From Unio delphinus (taxonomy: Eukaryota; Mollusca; Bivalvia; Unionida; Unionidae): DNA of 64,000 nucleotides. Numbering within the stretch: position 1 is the stretch's first letter; each line of letters starts with the position of its first letter. Under the pieces are notes generated by a model. The model was given only the letters and a program-made list of their open reading frames with translations, was not told the DNA's origin and made no database searches. The DNA lies in contig JAQISU010000032.1 of assembly GCA_029339505.1 (NCBI GenBank), forward strand, positions 5,766,001 to 5,830,000. Reading direction: 5' to 3'. This document shows positions 23,672-36,185 of this stretch, in pieces. The position numbers were made by a program, and so were the translations under genes.

Positions 23672-26600
23672 GGCGCAAGTCACGCGTTACACAGTAGTTT
23701 ACCTCCCCTTACTAAGATAAGGTATCACAGTACCAATTGTTTTTCATTAGACCTCAATGCTAATGTTTTGTGAAATAAATATACTTTCTATCCTACTTCA
23801 GCACGCATATCACACACTGTCATAGAGAACAATGTTAGATTGTCAATTTGACAAGGACAAAACCAGGTACTCAATTGCATTTAAGAGAGATAACTCTGCT
23901 CGAACTAGACAGGGATAAGAGTTATCTAGTCACCACAGACTCAGTTTCACCCAGGTGTCCCACATTAAAAAAAAAATCATAAAAAATACAAAATATGATG
24001 TAGATAAAAGAATTAACATAATCTCACATGTTGCCAAAGGGTTTAACTTTTTTTAAAAGTCTAAGAAAAAGTACAACTCTTACATAATGCACCAATCACG
24101 GCAAATGTTTTTTTTCTTCTGAATGCAAGGTTCCCTACACTTTAATCTCTGCCTATCTGGGGTTGTACAATTGGTACCGTTATACCATAACACAAGGCCT
24201 AACTGCAGTGCAATGCTGTCCAGCCATTTTGACACCATGAGCCACTGAATATTTTGTCTTGAAGCCGAAGTCCATAGCAGAAAACTTAGAAGCAGCGACT
24301 TTACATATTATCCACAATTGTTTACCAGGTTAAGATGATATACTCTGAAAGTAGGCCATGGATTTTTGTTTTTGGTACATAAGTGCAAATAAAGTTGCTC
24401 AAGCTCTAGCGGACCTGATTGGACAGCACTGCCTGTTTCAATCGCCCTATGTGTCTATGTCAGATTTGAATAACTGGGGAAATTGAGAAGCATGAAATAT
24501 TTCCCAACAAAATAGTGCATAATCAATGGTCTGTTTACTAAACATGTATGCAGACTAAAAAACAGGTCAATGAAACGTATTAAAGTTAAAAAATATATTG
24601 TTAATGTAACTAGCCTTTAATGTGTAATTTTTCAATACTTTATATACATTATGATGTTCAAGTTCCTCTCATGGTCCAGTCACGTGATAAATTTATGTTC
24701 ATAAATAAAATTCAGATGTCAACCCAGTTTCAGTCTAGTTTTGTATTTTGTACTAAAAACAAAATTTTTGGAAATTTACTTAGATGAAACAAGGTTTGGC
24801 ATGTCAGATCATTTCAGAGTATTGATTAACAATTACATGTACATGTGTTAAGAAGAATCGTTAATTGGAATGCAACATGAGCTGATGGTACAATACCAAA
24901 CATAGTCAAAGTACTAAATTAAAATATAGTGTCATACATAAGCAAACTCATGATGGATATAATATTTTGTGACATTTTAAGTGCATACAGCCCATTTCTG
25001 CCAAGAGGTCAACTACTGGTACAGTGAGATCCTATATATAATGTACTAAATATGTTCCCAAGCTATCTCAGATATATGGACATTTGCTCATGTGGGATAT
25101 GTAACCATATTAAATCAGTTGTACAAAGTTAATTCAAATAGAGTGTCAATTAACAATTATTATTAGTAATTATTAATGGGATTTTAACTTGTGTCACAAT
25201 GTCACACTTTGTCATTCAATGTCTTAACAAAAATGAACAATACAATGGAATGCAATTTGTGTTAGACTATTCCCAGCAATTTTCTTACATCCAAGTTAAC
25301 ATACTTAGGGAAAGAACATTTTATCAATTTGACATTTTTCATTCCATGACAGTTTACATTGGCTTAGTCCACAACATGCCCTGGCTCTAACTTCTGTTAT
25401 AGAGTTTTCATTTCCATTCTCATTTGGAACGATATAACTGTGTTTATAAACAATTACTGAAAGCCATATGAGGAGATATGTGATATTCATATAAGCACTG
25501 CATCATGAATGTAAATAAATTGACTGGACCAATAAGAAGTAATGTAAATGACCTCAAGGCACAGTATCAACTAGAAAGATGTTTTCATGTGTTTTGTATA
25601 AAATCCTCATTCTGTCTTTGAGAAATTTTTACTCTGTCAAATTTTATGCATAATAAAGATTTGGACATGGTGGAAAGTTCATTACTTAGAAACAATTATG
25701 GAGAAATGTAATTATGATCTGAATGTTCTTTGGAAGACATTTTAGGTGTCAAGAAAATTTAAAATTAGATTGGCCATTTTTCAACTAACGAAATGTAAAA
25801 TCTAAGCGTAACATAAAATGTTTACATTGTTCCAATGGTATAAAGTGACAAAATTGCTTTATTTTCAATTACTTGCTTACTATGTAGACAGAGTTCAATT
25901 CTTATAATTTTTGGAGATTTTAACATGTATTAAATGTCTTTAGCAATTAAGTGACAAGGCTGAGAACAATTATGAATATACCTTCAAACCACATGCTATA
26001 TTCAGATAATTACACTGGCTCAAGACATGGCTAAATGGTGCCTTTTTATTCCCCTTAACAATATTATATGATTAGTTCTTTATGAATATTTTGCTTCAGA
26101 GAATTTATCCAATCTTGCCCAAATGAAAGCACTTATTGTTTATTTATTTTTCTTTAATTTTATGTGCAGATTTATAAGTATTAATAAATGCCCATGAATG
26201 GCCAGCCCTTTGCAACTAAATACCCCACCCACTATGCAGTGTCCTTTGATTTCAATCCATGTTTTCCAGTACCTGTGTTCAACAATTCAAGCCAAATTGT
26301 ATTTAAATAGATCAAACTTTTCACCTCTTATTTTAATATCTATTTTATTAGTTTTTGTTTAATGTTTCTGAGTAGACATAACACTATATAGAAAATAAAG
26401 TTGTATGATCATTCATTACTTTGAAGTCGTGATTAGTTTAGGATGCATGTATTCAGTCCAGGCATGCCCATTTGTACTCTGTATAAGTACTGTTATCTCT
26501 GACCAACTATACCTTCTTGTCTTCTGAAAGCGCAGTCTTGTCATCTAGATTCAAAAGAGGGGAAACCTCATTAGTGCAATATTTAATACACTACTTCATT

Positions 26601-26900
26601 TTGAATAACTACTTTTTCTGTCTAAAAATTCAGTCTAAAGTTCTGTCCACTACTCCTTGTTTAACACTACAGTTTAGCTATGTGGTTTTGTTGATGGGGT
26701 TGTCTGCTTTGATAATACCTCTGTCTCCATGATTGTCTCTGTCTGTATCCTTATCTTATTAGTTCTTTTATGAATTTTCTTTATTGAATTCCCATCTCGT
26801 ATTTCATAACTCCATCTGTTCTCTATCATCCTGTCTCTATCTGTGTCTTGATGTACCTGTATATTCTCTTAATCTATCTCTTTCTCTGTCTCTCTCTGTC
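23672..26900. other. Intergenic AT-rich stretch
   Basis: No supported gene or repeat. It should contain the PRORSD1 promoter just above 23.67 kb, but no clear element stands out. Confidence 0.5.
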
Positions 26901-26930
26901 TCTGTCTCTCTCTCTAAACAATTACTGAAA

Positions 26931-26931
26931 G

Positions 26932-26967
<36 letters not shown>
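26931..26967. repeat. (CA)n microsatellite at the end of a LINE fragment
   Basis: About 37 bp of CA, preceded by CT-rich sequence. It lies on the 3' side of the - strand LINE fragment at 27012-27225, where RTE-type elements carry simple-repeat tails. Confidence 0.8.
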
Positions 26968-26969
<2 letters not shown>

Positions 26970-27011
26970 TGTCAATCACCAACAACCATTTTCCTTTCAT
27001 GCAGAATATGA

Positions 27012-27225
27012 TTGGATCATCATCAGTCTCTTGACCTAGTGTGGTCATTGAGGCAAGGTGCTGCTGAACATCTGACCAGTTCCCTCCATTTGTCTCGATT
27101 ATGTGCCAATGCCTGTGTCTCCGCAAAACTTTTCCTGGTCCATTCTGTGATGTTGTCAGTCCACTTTTTTTCTCTGTCTACCTCTCATTCTGCCAGCCTG
27201 GACACTGCCCTGCAGTACTGTGGTG
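27012..27225 (-). mobile_element. RTE-like non-LTR retrotransposon, 3' end fragment
   Basis: On the - strand, frames read GRMRGRQRKK and a downstream segment like the C-terminus of RTE-type reverse transcriptases ('GGRRRGRQKKRWEDNIKEW' in the family). The DNA is clearly alignable with the + strand copy at 62230-62445, for example 'gaccaggaaaagttttgcg' and 'gggaactggtcagatgttcagca'. Frameshifts break the frame and only the last ~200 bp are present. Confidence 0.85.
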
Positions 27226-27455
27226 GATAGACTGTTGGATTGGATAGACTGATGGATTGGATAGCCATCACTAAATGAAGGATGGCCCCCTTCTCCCACA
27301 GACCATACCATGCATAAATGTGCTGAACCAGCATTACATATGACCCACTTACCCATATATATCATGATGTGAACAGAGACAATATGGCCCAGTAACCTAG
27401 ATTTGTCATTACAGCCTGAAGCCCACAAACTTGACCCAATATTGATGTGTTCCAA

Positions 27456-29385
27456 AGCCTATCCCACCCACCCTAACTTCTTGTTAAATAGAAACCTTAT
27501 ACAATAACTGTTGACTGTGTTATGTACTGATGACCATTATACAGTGTACATTTTAACTCCCTGCCCCCACACTAAAATCCTTTTGGTCATATATCTGTCA
27601 TTCTATAAGTATATGCCATAGTAATTTTTACTTAGTGTCTGCAAATAGGTATTGTAAGCCCCACTCATCCATTTTTTTCTTTAAGTACCATTTGTATGGT
27701 TATTAGATAAAAATGTTTATTCCTTGTAAAAAAAATTGATTTTCACACACTGATAAACTATGACAGAAAAGTATGTGTCAGTAACACTCTAAATGGGATT
27801 AATACCTCCATTCTTGCATTCTAGAATTTGAATTCCTTGTATGTGTTGTAATCAGAAAATATAAATTAACTCAAGCTCATTTTGTCTCATTGTGTTAGGG
27901 TAAAGAACAATTCTCATTATTTCTTTTACATACATTATGATAAATTACCTGCAGCATTTGCAGGTGAGTTGCATTTCAGATGGGTTTAGAACATCTTGGT
28001 CATTCGGTACATAATTTCAAACTATCTTTTTTGTGGACCAGTATTCAGCCCAGTGCTGTCTAAGTGAAGGAAATTTAAGGATCTGTGTCTGTCATTTTAT
28101 TTTATAATACTGTATGGTGCTAAATTTACTCAAATCTCAAGAAAGAAGAGCACCTTTTAAAAGACACCCTCACCCCCCAACAGTCTATACGGTTCTAAAA
28201 AGATATTAACATATTCTAAATCAATGTCATTCACTACAATCAAATCACAGGAGCAATCTACTTTCATACATGGTGCTTCATTTTTGTTGTTGATCTAGTT
28301 GGTATATAATTTTTGTCCTGTTTCCACCAATCTAACCAGATAAGTTCTTTAACATATATTCATTTACAATAACCACCCTTCCATTCCAAAACATAGGTGA
28401 CCTGTTAGAGCGATTACAATTGAAGGGAGGTGTCTCTTTTTGTATCATCTTAAGCACTGTTATTGTGGTATTGTACATGAAATTTTTGAAAATAATGGCC
28501 TATTTTCCATAAACAGTACACTTAATTCCAATTAAAATCAACTCTAGAAGCATTGGTCCAAGATACTGTATACAACAGGGATATATACATTGTTGAGGGA
28601 GGACTAGTAGCATTTAAAGGTTTCTTGATTTATCTACTACTTACTGCCAACCTTCTTCTTGCAGACCCCTTCATAAAATAACTGCTCTTAAAGTACATTT
28701 CTGAGTACCATCTTTTGTAGCTGATATTTATATACATCTGTTTAAGTTACAAATGCCTCAAAAGGATATAAAAGTTGAGTGATCCCAGGTCCTCTGAAGA
28801 CCAGTTTCACTCGAACTGGTATTGCATCTCTTGATACTGTTGCAAACATTTCGAAGTACCACTGTTTGTCATTAGAAATACTTCCCGGGATATCTTATAC
28901 ATGAAATTATTTTTATTGCATGAAAAAAAAAGTATTGACCTTATAAATCTGTTTCAGGTCATTAAAACTATATTACCGGTAGGTCTGGTTTGGCCACACG
29001 ATGCGAGAAATATCTGTCATATACCTCACTTCAAGGCATAAAATATTGTCTTTTTACCTTCAAAATCATTGAATGACAACATTCTCTTGAATTGACCTTC
29101 ATAGATTTTTCCTTGCAGTCAATAAAGTATGGTATAACAGTGACATTATCATGGCGGGGAGGGTAGATATACATTTTGGCTTTACCAGATTGTAAGTACT
29201 ATGGAATGACTGTTCAATTAAAAATCTTTATTTTATTTATATACATTTTTCTGCATCCAGGTGGCTTGTACAAGTAACAACTTGGCAAATATAGATATGT
29301 ATCCACCCAAAGAAATAATTTTCTCCTTAACTAAAATAGGTGACAATAACCCAAAAATTCTTATGCCTTGACCATGTGTAACATC
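27456..29385. other. Unannotated AT-rich stretch
   Basis: No supported exon, RNA gene or repeat seen. Confidence 0.55.
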
Positions 29386-29387
29386 TC

Positions 29388-29518
29388 CTTAGTAAGAAGG
29401 GTACTTAATTGGACTTAGATACGTCTTCTAGGGAATGACCTGTCGATATTATGACCTGGTGTGAGTAAAGGATAGAATATCAACAGAGAAATGGGCAAGA
29501 TTATTTGAAAGAAATAAT
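29388..29518. repeat. Dispersed 130-bp repeat, copy 1
   Basis: Begins 'cttagtaagaagggtactta' and ends 'attatttgaaagaaataatg'. About 85% similar by eye to 40970-41101 in the same orientation. No coding content. Confidence 0.85.
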
Positions 29519-29784
29519 GCAATCACCGAATTTGGATGTCATAGATAATTTAGCGACAGTGTATAATTCAACGTCTCACTATGTAGTAAGTTAACGTATT
29601 AGGTCAAGGCAAATCAAATTAACAGATGGTTTAAATGCATTCATTTGAAGACATGTGAAATTAATTACTAGCCGTAAAATTGTTATCACTGATAGTAATA
29701 TCTGATTGTTCGAACCAGGAATAACGGACAGTCTCGACTATTATCAGTGTAACGAGAGACTTACGTTGTTTTAATTTTCTTTTT

Positions 29785-30335
29785 GGAAGGAAGAAAATAG
29801 TTTTTGGGAAAGAAAGGAAGTACGGGAAAAAGGGAATTGTGAAGGAGAAATCGAGAGGTGTATACATTGATACAGTGAACAAGTCTGAGTTCAAGCGGAA
29901 CATCCACGAGGGAAAAGTATCTCGAGAGACAGTAGCTTCTAAAACAACATTGGATTGAGCAGTAAACGTAGTTCGAGGATAACAGGTTATGAAAATCGAA
30001 CAAAAATCAGTGATTTCGATTGTGACACTCGATCATATGATGAGTTCTAAATATCAGTAATAGAACGGCTAATTTGTTTAATTCTATTTCAAATCTATTT
30101 GTAATTCGGTGAAAGTTTATTTGTAAACCGCGTGTATTCCTAATGAAAGGGAATTTCATTGTGTATGTATTTGATTAAATTGTTTATTTATCTTTACCGG
30201 GGCTCTGAGCTGTTTTGTTCAATATACCTGCTCAGATTACCATATACCTTCTCTAACTTGAACCGGGCAATTATACCGAAGGCGGTCATCTCTTAGATAA
30301 CGAGTATCAGAGGGGAAGGAAGAAAATAGTTTTTG
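29785..30335. repeat. 22-bp perfect direct repeats bounding ~507 bp
   Basis: GGAAGGAAGAAAATAGTTTT (plus TG) occurs at 29785-29806 and 30314-30335. The segment between has no recognised content. It lies at the left edge of the virus-like block. Confidence 0.7.
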
Positions 30336-30779
30336 TGTTATTATTATATGTTGTGTAATACTTACCCTTTGACAAGTGGGGCTTATACAATATTATACGA
30401 GTAACGCTCATGACCCGCTAGAATCTGACAATATACACTTCCGAGCTCGTGTAGCACGACAGCCCGCTGATGGTTATTGGGTAATCCTTGTTATATTGTC
30501 ATACAAAACAATGCTTCTTAAAGGTGTTGGTGGACGAATGACAGTCGTTGATTCCCCAGTAGAAGACATGTAACAAGATCACTGGTGATTCATTACAAAA
30601 CCCTCCGAGTGTTATCAGAAGGCGTATATGATCAGTAATTAAATCGCTAATAATATTATGATGTCATATCATCACATTATTATTTTGACTCCTGGTCCGA
30701 TTAAAAAGCTACAATTAGCATCGAAAAAAGATTTACGGAATAAGCATATTAAGTAATCTATAGCAGTGCGTGGCCCAAA

Positions 30780-31130
30780 TACACTCTCACTGACAGAACG
30801 TCAATTCCGACACATTATTGACGTCAAAAGATCAAAGACTGTTATAAGACTTGATCTTTCTGGGGGTGCCATTAAAGCTATTGCTAAAAAGGGTTGTACT
30901 TGCAGCTATACCAGCGTTGATAGCATCTGAAACCCCAGCTGTTGCAAAAACAACTGCACTTGGTGATGTTGGAACTGCCGCTGGGATGGCATTAAAGAAG
31001 CAATAGGTCACGGACAATTGCTTCCAAAAGGAGCGATGTCTAAGACTGCCAGGAACCGCTCATTTGTGGTACGGTCGAGGTCAAAGACTGCCCAGGACGC
31101 TTCGCTAAACGCAAAACGTTTTGAGCTTCT
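30780..31130 (+). pseudogene. Remnant of an adintovirus-type minor virion protein (pVI/pX-like)
   Basis: Fragments in three frames match the layout of a small basic-hydrophobic protein encoded next to the protease in adintovirus-like elements: a 'LTERQ' start (about 30790), then an amphipathic strand, then an Ala-rich hydrophobic helix (about 30890-31000, containing AAIPALIASE), then a Gly/Lys segment. At least two frameshifts and an in-frame stop separate them. I recall the family pattern from invertebrate genomes; no search was possible. Non-functional. Confidence 0.45.
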
Positions 31131-31148
31131 TATACCCAATTTTGATTT

Positions 31149-31262
31149 TTGTATACTGTTAAGAAATTAAATATCAAAACCTTCAGAGGTGTATTTATGC
31201 GTGATCAATTACCAGAGCAACTAAACCGTGTTGAAACCGGCATAATTAATCTCGATGGAAGT
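31149..31262 (+). pseudogene. Remnant of an adenain-type protease, N-terminal part (adintovirus type)
   Basis: The frame contains FRGVFMRDQLP, followed by a 'G-I-I-N-L-D' strand. This is the N-terminal signature of the C5-like cysteine proteases of adintovirus-type elements ('FRGVFMRD-LP ... GIVNLD' and then 'GTHW' with the catalytic His). The frame continues to 31334, but the similarity ends near 31260 before the catalytic His; Asp and Cys segments are also missing, so the copy is dead. Confidence 0.55.
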
Positions 31263-31267
31263 TTCCG

Positions 31268-31450
31268 TTGGGAACAGCTACGATATCAGCGAGCTCAACC
31301 AAACCTGAATTTGACGTTAGCCTTCCAACGGTAATTCCAGTCAAGAAACTAGCTCTAGCACAATTGCGAGTATATTTCAGCTGGCCAAATATAAGATTAA
31401 CGTCATTTGATGCGTTGCAAGCAAATAAATCCAATTGTATTTACGTATAA
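31268..31450 (+). pseudogene. Remnant of a penton-like minor capsid protein
   Basis: A 60-codon open stretch contains 'KKLALAQLRVYFSWPNI', which fits the start of a small protein of adintovirus/Polinton-like elements ('YELAL..L..Y.S.PNI'). It overlaps the end of the protease remnant frame and is followed by further short open pieces to about 31615, then by a TA microsatellite. Truncated, no intact gene. Assignment rests on remembered family patterns. Confidence 0.4.
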
Positions 31451-31628
31451 AAATATACCAGATGAAATACCAGACATCTATGCTGTAAGTATACCTATAT
31501 TATCAAATCGAACAGATCAACAACGAGTTTCAGCGTAGAATCAAATGTATCACAAGATACGAATCCGATCGCAATAACGGTTCATGAGCCAACTTTATCA
31601 GCTGCGTCAGAAACACCTAACTAAAACG

Positions 31629-31629
31629 T

Positions 31630-31691
<62 letters not shown>
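31629..31691. repeat. (TA)n microsatellite
   Basis: About 63 bp of uninterrupted TA. The Ile-Tyr reading frames across it are artefacts. Confidence 0.97.
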
Positions 31692-31694
<3 letters not shown>

Positions 31695-33014
31695 TCGTCG
31701 ATCCGAATGGTGTTAGAATGGCCAGAAATATCACCTGTCGGTGCCATAGTGCTGCCATCGCGCCCTTAACTCTGAAGCGGATCGGGAAGATATTCCAGAT
31801 TATCATAAGAATTATGAGCTATGTAGAACAATAGAATCTAACCCAGAATATAGCTGATTCAATAATATTGAAACTAAAATGTCTCACTCAGTAAACCTAA
31901 CCACACTAAAATGATATGGCAATACGTTTCCTTTGGGAAACTACTGCTATATGGCAAAGAACAGATTAAAATAGTCTTTCTTGGTCATACACGCAAAATT
32001 GGCGCCCTTAGAGCGAATAATCCTTCACAAGAGTGAAGGTGGTGGTAAATGAGTATCTTCAGGAACAAATTCACGTTGAGGAGCAGTTGAATCTAATCCA
32101 TAGATTGCAGATCTACCCGTGGATCTTACAGGGCTGAAAATTTTATGTGTCGTTACAGTCCATAAAGGATCAGTTGATCTGATTTTGACATCGTGTTGTT
32201 GAATCAACGATGTTACTGCAACAAGAAATATTTTGCCAAGAACCACCTGTGTCAACTATGGTCATCGCAAGGGTCCTCGTAAATTCGTTCAAACGCAGAC
32301 GCAACTTCAGTTGCTGACTTTATTGATAGTAATTCTGCTTCTTTATATCTATTTGCAATGTCAACGACAATCAAAGTCTACCAGTTTTAATAGTATCGGG
32401 TTGGTAAAAATGAAATATCTGCTTGATGAACGTCATTGGGAGTGTCGACATCAAAATGTGCGTACTGAATATTGCAGATATTATAACAATATTAGCTAAC
32501 GATTCAGAGAGATTTTTTTACAGACTTTAGAATGTGAATAACTTCACGTCTGCAATATGTCGTGAACGTGGTACGCTTGATCAATCGCATTTATTGGATA
32601 CTCTCCAGGTCATGGTTTATCGTTCTTGTCAATTTGGATATGAAGACGATCTCTGGGACCACAAAAATTATATCCAGGAAACCGTTTTTTCGCCAGGATA
32701 CTTAGCCCATGGAGCCTGTGGTAATTTTGTTAGTGAAGCAGCGATATCTCCGCCATTTACCTGATAGATAAATTTATAGCTCTTTGTACCCGATTTCACA
32801 CATTTGCCTCTAAGTGCAAGCGCGCTATTCCTCATTGTTATTGTTTTTAATCCACTGGTGGAGTGGGTGATCTGCATCGGACACAATATAAATATATATG
32901 ATTATTATCTTTCTCCAACATGGATGCCATTGCTTTGTCAGAAACACAAAAGCAAGAGCCAGTCAAGCATTATCCAGCGCTGACAAATTCTATTAGAGCA
33001 ATTATCGTAGGTCA
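31692..33014. other. Virus-like block, unidentified remnants
   Basis: Short open stretches on both strands (32025-32255 -, 32233-32499 +, 32534-32764 +, 32668-32886 -) have mixed residue composition unlike AT-rich noise, suggesting decayed coding DNA. None shows a domain I can name. Confidence 0.35.
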
Positions 33015-33024
33015 ATCTGAGTCT

Positions 33025-33272
33025 AGTTGTTAGTGTTGCTGTAGGGTTTAGCACGTGTCTTCAGCACAAGATAGGCTATACACGGCGGTCAGTATTAATG
33101 GCGGAGGAAAACCCCCGAAAGAACCACCGACCCGTGAGAAGCTACTGGCAAGCTTTCTCACATACCCACATTGACTGAATCGTAGACTCGAACCCACGCA
33201 GACAGATGTGAGATGGCAGTGATCTGTAACTGACAGAGCTTTAGACCACTCGTCCACTCGTGGCCCCTTTCC
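33025..33272 (-). mobile_element. SINE-A copy 3
   Basis: Full-length, - strand, with diverged tail (GGGTTTAGCACGTG). Flanked by a 10-bp target-site duplication ATCTGAGTCT (33015-33024 and 33273-33282). Confidence 0.92.
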
Positions 33273-33282
33273 ATCTGAGTCT

Positions 33283-34788
33283 TGGATAATGCAATGGTTT
33301 CTTAACCTGAGAATGAAATGGCTCAATGTGGATAAGTTGTATTTGGTGGCCGCGTCAGTTGTTGATCAGCAAATCTTCGACGTGCTTAAAGATTTTAATG
33401 AAAATGCAAATTCGATGGACATGTTACAGCAATCTCGTAGTATACCTTGATGTGATGCCAGACAAAGAATCAAATCTAGCTTGGATATTTTCCCGAAGCA
33501 GAAACAAAATACTGATATTAAATATTTTACTCAGTGATATGCGCAAATACCTAAAATGATCATAGATAACTGCAATCTTTAAATTGTTTTAAATGATGTT
33601 GATACCCACTCACTAAAAAGATCCTGGTTTTCAAATCAAATTAAATGCAAATACTTTTTCTCATCTTCGGTCGTGATATAGTATGTCTCGATAACGTTTT
33701 TGTCTGAGAGACCAGCAAACCCAACCCGCCTTTCTTTACATACATAGATTGTAACCAACAGGTCAGTGAACAAGCGTTACTGATGGTAACCAAGTTAGAG
33801 GCATCGGTTTATTGTTATTGACGCTTGAGTTTCATTTTCGTAGGAAGGGTTCATTTTACAAATGGGCCCTCCTAAAAATGGTCTGTTCACCCCCCCCCCC
33901 CCTTTCTGCTTCCTGTTTTGATTTAGAGAAGGTTCTTATTACTTTTAAAGATGCTTATTGCGAGAAAAAATGGTATTGTTTTGCTTTTGACATGTTCTGG
34001 CACAATTCTTTCTATCGATCTGAATCTTGTTTTCCTGCAAGTCCGCGTGCCAAATGGGATGATGTTTTACATAATGTCGGTGCTTTATCCATACAATGCA
34101 CTATTTTCACCAGTCTGGTTTCCCTACACTGACTAGCCGACAGCAAAAATTAGTAGAAAGGAATGGAAAATCCATGCCCTGGTGCAAATGCACATGGTCT
34201 GACACCACCCGATGCAGAATAAGTCGGTTAGGAATGTTGTCGTGTTTTGAAAATAGCCCAATACCTGATTAAAGGCGTCATTAGAAAAAATGGAAATGGA
34301 AAGAGATAAAGTGGAGGATAAAATCGATGGGGGTCATAAAAGGTACCATGAAGAGTTAGCGAGTTGCAGTGCATGATGGATACTTAGAAATTCCATTTTC
34401 CATCAAGAACAAGCGTTACTGTTCTGCAGTAAAGCCTATGTTGAAATGTAACTGTCCCGCTAAACAGTAAAACTCAGGACCACGCACCCAAATAAAACCA
34501 TCGTTTTTAGGGCCATCAAGGTCTCTAGAAAAGGTAACAGGGATATTTTGCTAACATATTTATGCGTTGTGTGTTGTGTTTGTGTATGCCAGTTGCTTTC
34601 TCATCCCCTCAATAAAAAATACATCTTATGAAATGTGTTTGTTGGGTAACGTTCGTTTGAGCTGTTATAGAGCGTATCTATAAACACTCTTACCTTTTTA
34701 AAAACCTATGTTTAAAAACAAAAACAACCACAACTAACTTAATTTAAGTCCGCGGAACTAACGCTTCATTTGTAATCTGTACAATCGT

Positions 34789-34789
<1 letters not shown>
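33283..34789. other. Virus-like block continued, no nameable gene
   Basis: Contains a poly-C run (33889-33902) and scattered short open stretches without recognisable motifs. Confidence 0.35.

Positions 34790-34853
<64 letters not shown>
34790..34853. repeat. (TG)n microsatellite
   Basis: About 60 bp of TG with a CGCGCG interruption, beside the diverged SINE-A copy 4. Confidence 0.95.
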
Positions 34854-34854
<1 letters not shown>

Positions 34855-34855
<1 letters not shown>

Positions 34856-35020
34856 TTTAGATCACTGTTTAGCACACGATTTTGTATGCATCGCCGCCAG
34901 AATATCTGATGGAAGAAGAACCTTGGATAAACCACGAAAGAACCAATGACCCACGGAAAGCTGATAGTAGCTTTTTCAAATCCCCACGTTGGCCATGTCC
35001 GAAACTCGAACCCACGCGGA
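34855..35020 (-). mobile_element. SINE-A copy 4, diverged and head-truncated
   Basis: Retains 'aaccacgaaagaaccaatga', 'cccacggaaagctgat' and 'gaaactcgaacccacgcgga', but the tRNA-like head beyond the B-box is missing. More diverged than the other copies, so older. Confidence 0.8.
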
Positions 35021-35564
35021 TATTTCAAGATATAAGAGGATCTATACAAATGGAATGGGAGGATACTGTGGAAGCGAACCTAAAGAAAACGACGAAAAGG
35101 ACATAGTGATGAAGTCCAGATGGCCAGAACAAAAATACATTTAGTGTCTTGTTTTGTCAAACACCTGGCAGAAACAATTACGGAATTTATCAAGAAAGAT
35201 TGCTATGGATTTCAGAACGATCATCTCAGAAAACTTCAACACGATACATATATGACAATGAGTCAAGAAAAAAAAAGTGAACGACTACCTGAAGGACGCT
35301 TGTGGTCTCATCTCGGACGCAGTGTTGCATCAGTGGTATAAAGACTTGCGTGATCATTCCTCTCCTCTGTTGATTGCTCTAGAGAACATTCATATCAAAG
35401 CTCTCTAGTCTCACAGTGGGGAGACGAAACGAAAGAACGGTTACTTGTCAGAGATTTGTAAGCAAAAAGTTCGAATTCAATTGATGACTCATCATTACCT
35501 GTGGAAAAAAACAAGAAAAGAAAAACAACACAACGAAATATCTTAGAACTTACTTACCTTTTGA

Positions 35565-35765
35565 ACAACAATTCGTATTCTGCTTCCTGTCGTGTGTGCT
35601 AAAGATGAATGTCCTCATCACAAACCTCCATACCATCAATATTATGTCATCAACACGGACGACAGTCGTCTCCCTGGAACCCACTGGATATCCGTCTTCT
35701 TTCTTCGTGATGGCTGTGTTGAGTATTTTGATTCGTATGGATTGACATCTTTGGAAGACGTGTGA
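35565..35765 (+). pseudogene. Remnant of a Polinton-type adenain-like cysteine protease
   Basis: A 66-codon open stretch ends in TGA (35763-35765). It contains 'VINTDDSRLPGTHWISVFF' followed by 'VEYFDSYGL', the two central segments of the adenovirus-type (C5) protease encoded by Polinton/Maverick elements; the His of GTHW and the acidic residue of the second segment are catalytic-triad positions. The Cys-containing C-terminal half is gone: the frame stops and runs into a TG microsatellite and the 338-bp duplication. Upstream it is closed by TGA at 35562. It differs in pattern from the adintovirus-type piece at 31.2 kb, so two element lineages may be present. Non-functional. Confidence 0.8.
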
Positions 35766-35782
35766 TTATAAACACTCACTCC

Positions 35783-35789
35783 GTTCCTG

Positions 35790-35854
<65 letters not shown>

Positions 35855-36127
35855 CGTTCGCGTACGTTTGTGTGGATAGTGGAGTGTGTGTTTGTATACT
35901 GTATTTGTATTTACCTAGAGTAGGTCAGACCATTGCGACATTGTTGCCAATGTCCAATGTCGTGACGTCACTCACATGTTCCGTTCATACTTTCCCTATA
36001 CAAAATTCAAACTACTCTCCTGTCGCTATAGTAGCCCAGGGTGATTTTAAAATGTTTTCGATATAGTGGCTCGGGTGTGTGTCTTGTAATGCTAATTCCC
36101 ATTGTCGCTAAAGTGGCCCTGTTCCTG

Positions 36128-36185
<58 letters not shown>

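Noticed and set aside
30376..30573. 65-codon frame in the virus-like block
   Set aside because: Possibly decayed coding DNA, but no motif I can name; left as unidentified.
34744..35049. 101-codon reverse-strand frame with Thr-His repeats
   Set aside because: TG microsatellite plus diverged SINE-A.
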